Assembly (NCBI RefSeq): GCF_001039355.2
Contig: NW_019775463.1
Location: 334,271 to 387,635 of the forward strand
Reading direction: 5' to 3'
DNA length: 53,365 bases
Source of the DNA: Lingula anatina
Lineage: Eukaryota > Brachiopoda > Lingulata > Lingulida > Lingulidae
Shown: in pieces, positions 27,112-53,224 of the stretch
Layout: each line of letters opens with the position of its first letter
Position numbering within the stretch: the stretch's first letter is position 1
The notes under the pieces: model-generated
What the model was told of the DNA's origin: nothing
The model's input: only the letters and a program-made list of their open reading frames with translations
The model's database searches: none
Position numbers and translations under genes: made by a program

Positions 27112-27300
27112 CACTATCTTGTGCAATTGAGTAAACAAAATGACGGAACTGACGGTTTTTGTATTCACTGCTGACATATTAGCGTATGCTGATTTCAGCA
27201 TCTTGTGCAATAACGTAAATATGATAAAGATACTAATGTTACAGTTGACTTGTCAACGCTTTAAACACAACTGGAATAATCCAGTTCGTGGTTTGTGCAT
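27112..27300 (-). promoter_or_regulatory. Conserved upstream block of ABCC copy B
   Basis: This stretch, about 220-410 bp upstream of the copy B start codon, aligns by eye with about 5745-5960 upstream of copy A. Shared elements are GTGCAA..GAGTAAACA, CGGAACTG, CACTGCTGA, CTTGTGCAATAA and AAAGATACT. A weaker match (TTCACAATTATGAGCAAT, GTAAATACTAGAACGATGCT) lies upstream of copy C near 42810-42850. Intergenic sequence around it is mostly diverged, so retained promoter elements are plausible. No TATA box or transcription start can be fixed. Confidence 0.45.
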
Positions 27301-27437
27301 TATGTGTAGCCTGTATACAGTCAATGCTTGCCCCCCTTCCCCCTCTCTCTCCTTCGTTTACTGAGACATTAAACAGGGTTTGAGAACGACACCTTGTCTG
27401 ATAGCTGACTGGCAGATTAAGCCTGAAATTGGACTTG

Positions 27438-27440
<3 letters not shown>

Positions 27441-27485
<45 letters not shown>
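27441..27485. repeat. (TA)n microsatellite
   Basis: Uninterrupted TA dinucleotides in the intergenic region upstream of copy B. Confidence 0.95.
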
Positions 27486-27487
<2 letters not shown>

Positions 27488-28653
27488 TGAGTTTATCTAC
27501 TTTGCTCCCAAGATCTGTTGTCAGTGTGCACAGCACTCCTTCCAACATTTCCAAATGTGGAGTAATTGTAAATGGAATAAGACGTGCCCATCTATTTGTT
27601 ACTATTACTATATGTTTGCAGATGAGGTGGAAAACTTCTTCTGGTTACTTTGATAAATAATGAAAATCTAGAGCATGTTTGAGAATGCAACAACACGTGC
27701 TTGTTGATGCAAAATTTGCGCATGCTCAAATATAGCATTAAATTATTATTCGATGAGCCACGAGACACATGAATGTCACACCAACATTTAATGGCAGATC
27801 CAGGGTGCTGCTAAGGGGGGGGGGGGGGCAGGGGAGGGGGGTCAGGATGAATTATTCTTGTATTTATTTTCTCGACAGATATAAAATAACTACTTGGAGA
27901 CTTGATAACCATCTATGCACCTTGGTCACGTAAATTGTGATTTTACCCCTAAATGCAACAACTGAGGAACAGACTGCTATCGTAAACCAGTGTTTTACTT
28001 TATCAATTAGTTTTTGGTGAAGAATACCTCAGTTTTACCAACCCATATAGAGACCATCAAAAAGTTTTTTTCGTGGTCTCTAGATAAGTTGATAGAATGT
28101 AAAATTGTACTTAAACAAGAGGCCAACTTTCCTGTGGTATGTATGGGAACCCGGGTCGAAAGTTTTATGAATTTAACCATTTCCTTGCCAGCTACATTTA
28201 TTTATTTATTAAATAATTAATTAATTAATTTTTTTGAGGGGGGATTGTACATCTCTGTTTAAAGCTAAAAAGCCCAAATCCCCTTCTCAAACGCGTATAG
28301 AGTAATTATAACAAATAAAACATATTCTACAACAATGATTAGCACGTAAACATTTTACTTGCAGTAGTCGTGCAATGTGTTCATTAATTCTTATTATTGC
28401 GCAGTGCATAGTAACATTTTTCATATTGGAAGATAAGCTTAGTCATGAAAAGCAAAGGCTTACTGTTTTCAAGCGATGAAGTATATAAAGCATATCGTTC
28501 AATTTTTGCCACGATTAAAGCATCATGTTTGCAGAACCGAACCATGTGGTATTGCATAAATGCGTGCAATTGTGCTAGTATCTAGTTATAAGAATTAGAA
28601 TTTTAAAATACATATCTTTCAAAGCAAAACTTGTACAGCATTTTGTTTTTCTA

Positions 28654-28659
28654 TTTATT
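28654..28659 (-). terminator. Candidate poly(A) signal of ABCC copy C
   Basis: AATAAA on the minus strand about 270 bp past the copy C stop (28931-28933), inside the 3' flank paralogous to that of copy B. Hexamer only; weak support. Confidence 0.3.
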
Positions 28660-28930
28660 AGACTAAACATGGCTTCTCATTTGTGTAACATATGGCATTC
28701 TGTTATTTACTGGACAAATGACTTGCCACATATTTTTACTGCATTTGCACCATTCCAAAGACCCCTTTTTCAGTGGAAAATCAAAACAATTAAACATACA
28801 TACATTTATCTCCAAATTTACTTCTGGTATAAAGAAATACACTACATGTATCCTAAGAAATCTAAGTCCTTTTGCACATTGTCATGACGTTTAACACAAA
28901 TCTTATTTCAGCTCCTATACAATATCCGAT

Positions 28931-42566
<13,636 letters not shown>

Positions 42567-45500
42567 GTTGGTTAGTCTCGTCTCCTTTTTATGATGTCTT
42601 TTCCAATTTCTGATGTGTCAGCAACGACTTGTTTGGTATTACTACACGTTTATCAGTTTTCCGTATATTACTGCAAGCTTTATGCTATCTGAAATTGGCT
42701 TAACCGACTTTCCACGCCGTCTTATCATCAAGTGTGAGTGACTGGGGAAAGGGACATCATATATATGTTTAGACATGCACCCTGTTGACCTACAGCGTGT
42801 GATCGTGATTTCACAATTATGAGCAATCATGTAAATACTAGAACGATGCTGGACCAATGGTCTATATTATAATGAGTAAGATGTAGATTGCAGTCGTAAT
42901 AAATATTTTTAAACTGTGAGCAACCCCCCCTTAAATATTCTTGTGTGATTTATGATAAGAGAACAAACCCTTCACTGACAAAACCTTCAATTTCAAATAA
43001 TTATATACTAGTTTTAAACACTTTTCTTGCCATTTTCACTTCAACTCTGCACTCAGCTGGGAAATAAGCCAGCTTTATTTTAATTGATAAATAAATTTAT
43101 ATTTCTAAATCTTTGTGTTTATTAATTTGTTCAACTGACAACGTTGGTTTATTAGCTTAAAATTCATATTTGTAAAACCTGTATGATAATGATTACGATT
43201 CGCCCGCTCTCAGGTGATGACATCACCTTTTATTGCATATCGCACCTCTCTCACCTCAGGAACCAAGTTTGCGCAAGTGCAGAAGAGTGATTTTAGTTAG
43301 ACTATGCGTTCTTGTTGCCCTTCACCCCCTCCCCTCACTCCACCACCAACAGCACAACCACGACTACGAAAAATGAAACGCTGATCATTATCACCAATAT
43401 CACCAATAATTCAAAATGCCTGAAAAATCGGACGGTTACTTGGTTATTGTGAAAATTCAAGATCTCTTGTAAAATTAAAAGATGCATGTAAAGCGTTTCA
43501 GGTGGTATATCTCCTGGATAGCCTCATTTCCTGATTAAGATGCTCCAGACAGACATCGAATGGTCGAAGGTTAACAATTTCAACATTTGCTGTTGATTGA
43601 AAAAAAAATTACTTTATACCTTCAAATGCTAGTTTGTAGGAATTCATATTCTACAACACGCCAACGGCGTCTGGGTAACCTAGTTCTACAACGAGGCGCA
43701 GACGTTCTCACCCCGTGCTGCTACACTCCCTTGTTCTCCTTATCATCCATGACCCCCGGAATATCACGCTGACTCAGGGGTGGCTATGCTGACTCAGGGG
43801 TGGCTTTGATCAACATTACTCAAAGAAAGCAAAGGCGATAAGATCAATCTTAACCTCAATGTCAACAAGTGTGTCAAGAGCTGTAGGCCTACTGCATGCA
43901 GTGGTAAAATGTACAGTGCCGCCGGAATCTAACCTTACTTAACATGCGGGTCCCTGCGGGTTGTTCATGCGGCCTGTTGCAGTAAACATGGATAAAACAA
44001 TGTTCTACATGCGATGTTTGCTTTATTTTAATAATAGTACCCTGTCAGTGTTCCGTAGGGTAATTACTGTGTCTCTTACTTTCTGCTAACAAAAGAACCA
44101 TCGCTGAGATACAGATCGAAGCTGAGCATGGTCGCAATTAAGTGATCGTCCAGGCGTTAATTAACCTCTTCATTGTGCCTTGGCTTCACTATACTTTTGT
44201 GCTCTGATACGGTGGTTTTAAGTATAAAAACTTGCCAACAACAATTTTAAAATCGACTTTCACAAAAAAGATTGGGTGATGAAAGCAACCTTCATGTAGC
44301 TATGCATTGGGAAAGTTTTCCAAAGGGTATCCCAGTAAAGTGGAGAGGCTGTCGGGCGGAGACGTTGGACAACTGGGGAGTGACTGTGCTCAAGCTTTCT
44401 AAATGAATGAGACCCTCTGTCATTTAGGATTGTAATGTAATGCTCTGACTACTTCCTCCATCTGAGAATAATTATCCGTCTTGGTTTGAATTCCAACTGA
44501 TTTGCGAACCAGAGGGGGTGTCCGTGCATCTCCCAATATTATTCAGAAATTAAATAGCTTAATTTTGATGCAAAATATGTTTCTCTTTGGCCCCATTCAG
44601 AATGGATGATCCGAGTACTTACTGATCCGCCGACTAAATATGGCCGACCACAGTTCAAAAGCGATGCCGCTGATTCCTGATGGTCTCCCCGACTCCATAC
44701 GCGCTTTTAAACGGATTAAATCTGTGCTCCGAGGTTAAATTGCTAGGCCCCTGCAGCAACGGCGCGTGTGAAAGCGGGGAGATAATTAACTTACAAAAAG
44801 AGTGAGGTTTTTACAGACGGTGGATGTACGTTAAAAATATATTTTGACTCCCAATTCATCCCCCGCCCTCAACGGATCTACGTTTGTTTATAATCACCAA
44901 CATATATTTTACGTGATTCAGATACAATGTAGTTAAAATATCCTAATTAATATTCTAGTTTAAAATGTATTTAAATATACTATACTGTCGTACAAATGCA
45001 AAGTCGAGCGACTTTACGCCAATCACATGCATACAGGAAATATTGGCATAACCCTACGTACATGTAAAAGGTTATATTTATTGCCATGTGCACATCGAAA
45101 TCAACCGAAATAATTTCAAAGCAGAACATAAGTAACATATCATCTAGCTTAAATTACAATTATAAATTATGCACTAGTTCGACCGAAATCGGGAAAAATT
45201 CGGTTTATTCGTTAAGTAGAATTTGTACATACATTTCACACATGCAGATGTAAGCAGTGGTGTTACAATATTGAACGTAAACTGATTTCGCATAAAGTAT
45301 TTACAAATACAGTAAAAAGGAATATATAACAAATTGAAAATACATATAGTAGTACGAGCAACCCTAACGATGGCTCTTAAAACACGTAAAAATATCCTAA
45401 CAATTTCACATAAATGCACTGATCTTCGTTGAAGTGGAATGTTAATTTGCGTCAAAAGTATATGTCTTTAAATCACTTTTGTCACACTTAAAATGTACAT

Positions 45501-45886
45501 GAAATCAATGTAGACTGTTCATATTCACCTTAAAATTTAACATAAGTTTTTTTTCTTTTTGATTATTATCTTAGCATGGCTAGGCCGTACTGTGTTCATA
45601 AACCATAGCTAAAAATGCGGCAAATATATTTTAAGAAAATGTGCAAAGCAGATATTTATCCTAGCATCAAATATATAGTATGTTTATTCTACAAACATCC
45701 ACTTCATAATCCAAGCTTTAGTCATTATTATAGTTTTTTGTTAATTCAATATAGTTTTTTTACCCCACGTTATTTCTACTTTTGCTCAAAAAAGATCGAA
45801 CCAAATGTGCGTAGGCGTATATTTGCCTGGCAACATCATCATTGTTAATCATGTATCTGCAAGTATACTAGTTAAAAGTCACATTA
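42567..45886. other. Gene-poor interval between the ZIP gene and ABCC copy C
   Basis: It contains the upstream side of copy C, with a weak match near 42810-42850 to the blocks upstream of copies A and B, and the 3' flank of the ZIP gene. A 20-bp tandem duplication (GCTGACTCAGGGGTGGCTAT type) lies at 43768-43807. No ORF here shows a recognisable domain or splice pattern, and I see no RNA gene. Confidence 0.55.
45683..45688 (-). terminator. Candidate poly(A) signal of the ZIP gene
   Basis: AATAAA on the minus strand, about 200 bp after the ZIP stop codon (45887-45889), a plausible 3' UTR length. Hexamer evidence only. Confidence 0.4.
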
Positions 45887-46398
45887 TTAAAAAGTGGCAT
45901 CAGTCTCGTAGACAGCAATTCCTGTGAGCAGTATAACACCACTGAACATGCCGACAGCTTGCAGGAGCAGAACTAAAAGCTCTCTCTTCAGTGTAGCCGC
46001 CTTAAAGTGGGTGAGCTCGGGGAGCTGGAAGTTGAAAAAAAGAAAAAAAAAGAGGCACAAATAACGCCACGACACCTTTCAAGTTAGCATGAAATAAAAA
46101 AGCTAAATACCACAATGCCAAATTAGTTCACATGAAGAAAGCCTTGTGATAAGGTCGAAACTTAGGGATCTTCGTTTCAACATTAGAAAAGGTATTCGAT
46201 TTAATTTCTCATATCTTATTAAATACGTTTGATTCTAAGAGGTTAAAAATACTGCTTACACGCAAGCAGAAATCCTTTATCAAATCGCACATGCGGCTAC
46301 CCCAGTACTTGAGCACAACTAGAATTCTCCTCACATTATTTCTAGTGTTATTAAAACGGTTTTAGTCCAAGGTATTATCCCCATGGACAAACAAACAA

Positions 46399-46431
<33 letters not shown>

Positions 46432-49400
46432 CACTTACCATATCCACCAAGGCTATATACAAAAAGTTTCCTCCAGCCAATGCAAAGATCCACATGGTAG
46501 CGGAGGGGGCCTGCCCCGCAAACACGCCGATCACCATGCCTATAAAGGCCAGCACAGAGGCGATCAGATTGTAAAACATGGCCTGGCGCACAGACATCCC
46601 GGCACGAAGGCACATGGCAAAGTCACCTGGAAAATTAAAAACACCGGGAAAATGTAGTCATTTGAAGCTCTATAAAGCCTGGTGTATATATAGCAAAAAT
46701 AAATAATTAAGTACAGTTTAAGACACATAACGTTTATTATGCCGTGTATGGGTCATTTAAAATTTTTACTAGGCATGAAGCAGAAGAGAAACCAAATTTA
46801 CTTTGTTTCATTTGCGTCGAACTTTGTTACTCAATGTGAAATGTGAATAACTAAAGTCTTTTTACAAACGCCCATTGCCACTGACTTCAATAGGACTGAA
46901 ACTGAAGTCTCATGCCGTAAACTTAATGAGAAAATCATTATAATGGGAAACGAGCAGATTTACCAAGTTCATGGGGAAGCTCGTGCCACACAATTGCGAT
47001 AGATGTGCTCAGTCCCCCTGTCACACTCTGTGAAAAAGCAGCACCTGTAAGATAATGTAATATGTAATTTTTTTCTTGTTAAGGTTTCAACTATTTCAGC
47101 TATTAGCGGTGATACCTGAAAAGGCGAAGTGAATGTACTGACAAGAAAATACACTGCACTGTGCGCGAGTTCGCACCTGGACTGCATTTCATAAATGATA
47201 AAGCAAATTAAAATAAAGATGAGAAAAAAATATTTGTTGAAATCAAACAAAATGAATAAAATGAATGATAAACAATTGAAAATCACTTAAACCTAGTCAA
47301 AGTAACAAAAATGTATATAAATTCGTTTACCAATTGCTATTCCGTCACAGAAATTGTGTATCATATCTCCCATTATAACGATCCATGCCATAGATCCGAT
47401 CATTCCTCCCTCAGCCCCGGCTCCGTGACTATGTCCGTGACCATGACCTTGAACTATGACCTCGACTGAAGGGTGTTTACCATTAGCTTGACTAATGTTC
47501 CCATTTTTACGACTGCCTTTTTCACTGTCAGTTGAAGATGAAGACTTAAGACGACGACGCTCCTCGTCGTCCACACCTCCACTTTTCTCGGCTTCTTCCC
47601 CGTGTTGGAGTTTGTCTAGCAGGTCGACAATATCTGCAAAGTTGATATAACCAATGCTGTAATACTGCCAAAGTAAACCAGCGAATTTGGACGTTCTAAG
47701 GTTCGGTGGACAAAGTGCAAAAATGGCTTAGAAGAAAACTTAAGGAGAATAACATTAAAACCCGTTTGTCGCACATATATGTTGGTGTAATGCTCTCGAA
47801 TCTGTCACGTTCTACCTATCATAAAGAACAATTGTCTCCTCTGCAATTATCAAAACGAAAAAGCTTCAAGTACTGAAGTGTTCTTCAAGTGAAGATCTTT
47901 GAATGAGAAAATCAAAATCAATATCCATCTCAACTCGCGCATCTTTTGATGACAAACAGCGTAAGACCTACCTCCACCGCCACTGTTGACCATCCGAATC
48001 ACGTGTTCGGAGGGTCCGATATTTGTTCCCTCCTCCTCCATCTCCTCGTCAGACAGATCTGCCTTTTCATTTTCTTTTTGTGCGTCTAATTTCAGCTTCT
48101 TATTTTTCTGGAGTTAAATTTGAAGATATCACTTTTTATTTTTCTGGTTACGTGTATATGTTTAATTATTTCTTGTTGCCTAAATAAAAATAAAGAATCT
48201 GTTTAAAAAATGATAATTTATTGTAAATATATTCGGGGTCAAAATAATCCGAGCCTGCGCGTTTTCACATATTCGTGAATATTGCACGTATAAGCATCAT
48301 AACTGAAGATTCACAAAATAATCTTAGATCAATTTGAAATTTACCTTTCTGGCGGCATTCCTCTCAGAGAATATTGTCATAACTCTCTCCAACATGTAGA
48401 AGAAAAATATGCTGACCAAAGCCAAGGCACCTTTGAAAGTGGGATTAAGTCTGTAGTCATGGGGAAGTTGACACGTGCCTACTGTGTCCATGCCCTGCGC
48501 CGACCCAGCTATTATGCCATATGCCTGAAACAGTTTTCATTCTAACAGTGCAAAATGCAAAATAACAAATGTAATCCAACGTCGTGAAAAGCAATAATGA
48601 AATACAATAGAGTACAACAATATGTCCTTGTACTGCATAGTATACATGCACACAAGACCACAATGTTTTAAAATTGTACTCAAACGGACTCTTGTGAATT
48701 TGAACTTCCATGAAACTTCTCTTAAATAACCACGAAAAGTTGCGCTCAAATCCTTACGTCGGGTAGCAAATGCAACATGGCGTCCCCACTCAGAGTGCCG
48801 ACAGCTGTGGCTATGAGGCATTGCATCATGTACTTGTAGATCGTCTTGTTGAGCAGGGGTACCATGGCGATGCAGGCAAGTCCAATCGCACTGTTGATAA
48901 ACACGGCCAGGCAGGAGAAGCCCCAAACTGGAAAGTTGATATTCAGCATCAATAGTGAATCTTTCTGAAGTTTGTGTCATCAAAAGAAATTTGTTGTGTG
49001 TAAGAAAGTGGAAGGTGGATATAGATAAATAAAAAAGATAACAGTGAATCGAGTCTGAAATGTGCGTCGTCAAAAGATATTTAATGTGTATAATTATTAG
49101 AAATTATTTGAGATACGTGTGATGTACTGTCACAACGTGCCGTTACTCTGAATGAAAGAATGGTAGCCCACCAATTTATGTGTCTGTTATAAAAGGAAAG
49201 TAGAATCCAGATTTTATTTTATAACATACACACTGAAAAACTAAGCAACTCACTTTTTGCAGTTGCGTGTGGGTCGCCATGGTATCCGGATTTCGGGGAT
49301 TCGGTAGAATTTTCCTGTGAAAAATAAGGATAACAGTTGGATGTCAAAAAATGACCTTCAGCAGTGCTCGTCAACTGTTTACATACTCTCATAAAATCAG

Positions 49401-49845
49401 CGATACACACACAAAAAAGGAAGGTTCGAGATTAAATGTACAGTTGCTTATACTTGTAACGGGCACTTATATTTGTTACCAGAGTATTGATACAGCTGCT
49501 TAGTTTTAGTTTTAGTCCCAGCGGCGATGGAGAATACCTTTGAATAATATTTTATTTTATTTTATTTTATTTTTATTTTATTCGCACAGTTCCACATCTC
49601 GTGGTGAACACCTCTATCTGATAAGAAAACAATAAGAAAATGTTCATTTGGTATTACACTATGCCCCAAAGAAGGTATCATGAAAATACAGCATCTTAAC
49701 CCACCTTTGAGACCGTATCTTTCGATAGAGTCACATTTAGAATCTCCCCAGTGTTCTGATAGGAGTAACTCTCGGATGCCGCTGCACCCGCCACGGGGAA
49801 ACACACGAGGAGGATGGCACCAAGAACAACTAGAGAAGAACCCAT
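45887..49845 (-). CDS. SLC39A: SLC39A (ZIP) zinc transporter, LIV-1 type, nine coding exons
   Basis: Moves zinc, perhaps other divalent metals, into the cytosol. Coding exons in gene order: 49705-49845, 49254-49314, 48758-48927, 48345-48524, 47972-48107, 47331-47633, 46964-47044, 46439-46626, 45887-46024; 1398 nt, 465 aa. The start ATG opens a signal peptide ([20 protein letters not shown]). An ectodomain of only about 50 residues follows, with N-glycosylation sequons (NVT, NST), then TM1 from [10 protein letters not shown]. The TM3-TM4 loop is long, acidic and serine-rich (about 184-305) with GHGHGHSHG at 292-300. TM4 has [10 protein letters not shown] (322-331) and TM5 HELPHELGD (351-359), together the two-metal site. 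The protein ends VYETDATF. Length resembles ZIP8/ZIP14, but those have EEFPHE; His in the first position points to a zinc-type member such as ZIP4/5/6/10/12. The N-terminal CPALLY motif of many LIV-1 proteins is not seen. Subtype not decided. Confidence 0.92.
46399..46425. repeat. (AC)n microsatellite beside the ZIP exon 8 donor
   Basis: CA repeat starting about 13 nt inside the intron after exon 8 (exon edge 46439). On the transcribed strand it is a (TG)n tract, a kind of sequence bound by CELF/TDP-43-like splicing factors. Confidence 0.95.
49550..49582. repeat. (TTTTA)n pentanucleotide tract
   Basis: Located in the first coding intron of the ZIP gene. Confidence 0.85.
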
Positions 49846-49867
49846 GATGAATCGGCGGTTGCGGAAT
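49846..49867 (-). other. 5' UTR segment of the ZIP start exon and its acceptor
   Basis: The start codon is preceded by only 22 nt before a good acceptor (TTTTTTGTTTCAG|ATTCC, edge at 49867). This implies at least one non-coding exon further upstream. A strong minus-strand donor (ATG|GTAAGT, edge at 50409) is a candidate partner, but it is not proven. Confidence 0.5.
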
Positions 49868-51844
49868 CTGAAACAAAAAAACTGCCTTGGTGGTGATCAC
49901 CATCATGATACAACTAGTCGAGGAAAATTAAGGCGAAAGGCAACAAGAAAGCAAAGAAAATTAACTGTTGGTCTATATATACCGACTATCAACATCCAAA
50001 AACACAATGGAGGTTGATTCAAGCTGAATCAAATGCTCGACATATAATCTAGAGCTCGTTTGATCTATGTCAAAGGGATACTAAGGATTACAAGCGTTTA
50101 GAAATTAGATATTGGTTGAAACGTGGCAACCGAGATGTCCGATTCATAGCAAGACAACACTGAACTTCACTGTACAAGCCACATTAACCTAGATCTTACA
50201 TGTACATATATATATCAAATAACACACTTACACAATTTCTGTCGGCCTAGATTTGCAATTATGGATTGCGTAGCACAAAAATTCAATTTTTCAAGAAAAT
50301 TCAAAGCTCATTTCATTTAACAACGTCCAGAACTCGTGTATGATTGATATCAAAGCAATGTCAGAAACACTAATAAATGGATTGTTCCTCACAACCACCA
50401 ATACTTACCATTTACTGTTCACAGTGCGCCACGACATATGTAACCAAACGGAACAAAACGCTTTGCATTGGGCCAATGACATCTAATTTCGAGCACACTA
50501 TGGATGAATTTGATTCCAGAGAGCGGAATGTTCTCATTCAATGTATGACAAATAGTGCATACCATGTTTTATAGTTGTAATCCAAAACTATTGCCATTGA
50601 CTTTATGAAAAAAGTTCGATTTGAATGGACTGCAAAGTCGAATGCGTCCCTCTAAAAAAGATATTTTTAAAGCCTAGATTACTTGTGCCATGCGATATGT
50701 CCGTAAGGTGCTCATGCGCTGCCCGTAAATACCATTTCGTGCGGTGTCACTGCGAAGGCAGGAGGTTGCTGTACAAAATCGTACGAAATCGTACAAATTT
50801 AAAACCTCCGTAGTCTCTTTAATATTGTCATGCTCAAACTTGAGCCAAAACTTTAAAGTCGTTAGCCTGAATGCTGTAGCATTATCGAAGATGACATCGC
50901 ACAGTTCCCATTTATTTATTATTGAGTTGAACATTTGCATACCCTTCATCCTGTTGATGTTGAAATCGTTTATCTTGCTCTTAAAAACATTTCAAAGGCT
51001 GGGTCACGTTATCATTTTGAAGAATGTTCTGCAAAGATATGTAGGCCTATGTCAGTAGGATAGAATTCAAGGAGTGTGTGACCTAACTGCTTTAACTAAA
51101 GCAGGGAACTTTACAATAACAGGCCATGAGTGAGTTTTCTCGTATGGACAATAAAATCTTTCGAAAGTTATAATTTTTTAAAAAACAATTTTATAGAGGG
51201 CAGCATAATTTTCTATTTAATTATATCATTATACAGTGGTAGATTTTACCATTTTCTATTATTCAAGAAGATAAAATCAGTTATTTATTTATTTCATGCA
51301 GTTGTTATTTTTAGAAAAGTGGGTAGGAATAATGGAAAATCATGTCAACTAGACCATACACGGGACAAGAAACTAAGGGCACTCTTGTCACTCTTGTACT
51401 TCTATTTGATTACCGCTTTCTGTAGTTCTGCTGATGCTTCTGCAGCATTTTTTTCATATTTTGATAATTTTTCAAATAAAACTTTTATAAAATGAAACGC
51501 AAAGTCGTGTCATTTGCAGATACACTTTTAAATCAATATAAAATAAAATATTAAATGTTTTACTGACCGATAGCAAAGATCTTGAAGAGCCCTATCGTTT
51601 TGCGGTAAAACTATACATTAGAGTGATAGATAATCTCATTCTACCCGATTCAGGCCCTATGGACGCACGCCTGCTTCTTTATTTCCAACCCATTAACTGT
51701 GGCCGTTGTATACAAATATGAAACTGAAACAATTGGCACGCATCGGCTCTTAAACTAAGAGTTTCCCGCACTCACAAACTGATTGACATGCAAGTGTTTA
51801 ACACTTAAAGCACACTGAACTTTACACATTATACTCTAAAAGCG

Positions 51845-52290
51845 TTCCGATGACTTAGGGATCATTCCCAATGAAACTTTCGTTCTACGTAGATCGATCA
51901 AACTCCGCGTAGACTCTCGCTTTATGCATTTAGGTTAGCAGATATCTATATTAACATGTTTCCCCCTAATCACAAGCTACTCTGGTCTCTACTCAACGCC
52001 AAGAGTTAATATAAATATCAATATGTTAATCTGATTGATGCACGCAGAACGATAGTTTCATTGTAAATGATTCCTAAGGCTGTATTCCCAGAGCTTTTAG
52101 ATCGATCTATCCCCGCGGGGAGTCTCACTAGATTACTGTCAGATAATCCGGCTTAAATGTCCGTCCCGCCTACTACAAGCTGTAAGGGGGTAATTAACTT
52201 TAGTGTTCGCTCGGCTGACAGCTATTTAGCGTGAACCCCCTGGGAGTTAGGTCGATCTAAAGTAGATCGATCTAATCTCTGGAAATGGGG
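51845..52290. repeat. Cluster of imperfect inverted repeats with GATCGATC cores
   Basis: One dyad pairs ACTTAGGGATCATTCCCAAT..CTTTCGTTCT (from 51851) with AGAACGATAGTTTCATTG..ATTCCTAAGG (to about 52079). A second pairs CCCAGAG..TTAGATCGATCTA (about 52088-52112) with TAGATCGATCTAATCTCTGG (about 52264-52283). GATCGAT(C) recurs at 51893, 52102 and 52266. It looks like one or two MITE relics upstream of the ZIP gene. No target duplication could be fixed. Confidence 0.55.
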
Positions 52291-53181
52291 TCTTAGACAC
52301 TGCTTAGGATATGGCAGTGTATCGGTAACTTTACCTTTGACTTATTTGCACTTCTTTAGCTTTCCCTCAAAGATACCGCGTGTAATCGGTCAAGGTCTAT
52401 AATTCTCCTGCAATAATTTTAAGACGCACGCTTGGGTAGTCCGCTCCTTATAATTCTTATAACTTGATATTGAAGTTTAATATCTGCAGAATTTGGCACA
52501 ACGTTTCAATACGTCTCTTTTGTCTGCACACAGTTAATTCAGAAGCACGACACGTGAACAATCAGATCGGAGTCCTCAAAATGTAAATGATTCCTCAGGT
52601 ATTCAAAAAGTACAAACACTGCTTGCTGAGATCCTTTTAAACCTTAGAGGATACAGAAACGGCACGGGTTCCTCCGAAGATCTGTTTTTTTGTTCAGGCT
52701 TCCAACTGGATCCAGATCTGCCGGATGCGCAGTTAGTGAGTCCTGTACAAAAAGTGAGAGGTGGTCCCTTCTGTTTTATCTTCTCCGCTTTGCACGTGAT
52801 TTACATTTCAGTGTGAGTATTGGGTGACATGTAGGCCTGTCAACATATCTTTATTTACCCCTGATGTCATGCTGGCGTTGCTGTGTTAAGGTCGCAAATG
52901 TAAAGAAACGCACCCTTCAAAGAGACTGTAAATACGATATGTTAAAGAATGTTATCTTATGTTTGTTAAAGTGGAATATAACATTTCATCTGTCTTCTGA
53001 ACTCGTCTACGGTTTTATAGGCCTCGATGCCCCCTTTATCATTGTATTTGACAAAAAATCCTTCCACACATGCCATCTCTCGTTCTCTCTCTCCCTCTCA
53101 CTCAGGCAAATACATTGATTTGCTGTGCTCATCAGAGAAACCCAGAAACGACGCTGAAAGCACCACAAATATATGTGATTG

Positions 53182-53183
53182 AA

Positions 53184-53222
<39 letters not shown>

Positions 53223-53224
53223 AT
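53182..53224. repeat. (AATA)n microsatellite
   Basis: Tetranucleotide tract near the right edge of the window. Confidence 0.95.

Larger units (their letters stand above)
26893..28930. other. Intergenic region between ABCC copies B and C
   Basis: It holds the promoter side of copy B and the 3' flank of copy C. About 27112-27300 is paralogous to the upstream region of copy A. A (TA)n tract lies at 27441-27485, a G-run at about 27816-27827 and an AT-rich stretch near 28200-28230. About 28450-28660 matches the 3' flank of copy B. No further gene is supported; the short ORFs here lack recognisable domains. Confidence 0.6.

Noticed and set aside
50674-51495. Protein-coding gene in the ZIP upstream region
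   Set aside because: The ORFs on both strands are low in complexity, unrelated to any family I recognise, and have no consistent splice sites.
52520-52540. Metal response element (TGCACAC) upstream of the ZIP gene
   Set aside because: A single 7-bp degenerate hit is expected by chance and the promoter position is unknown.
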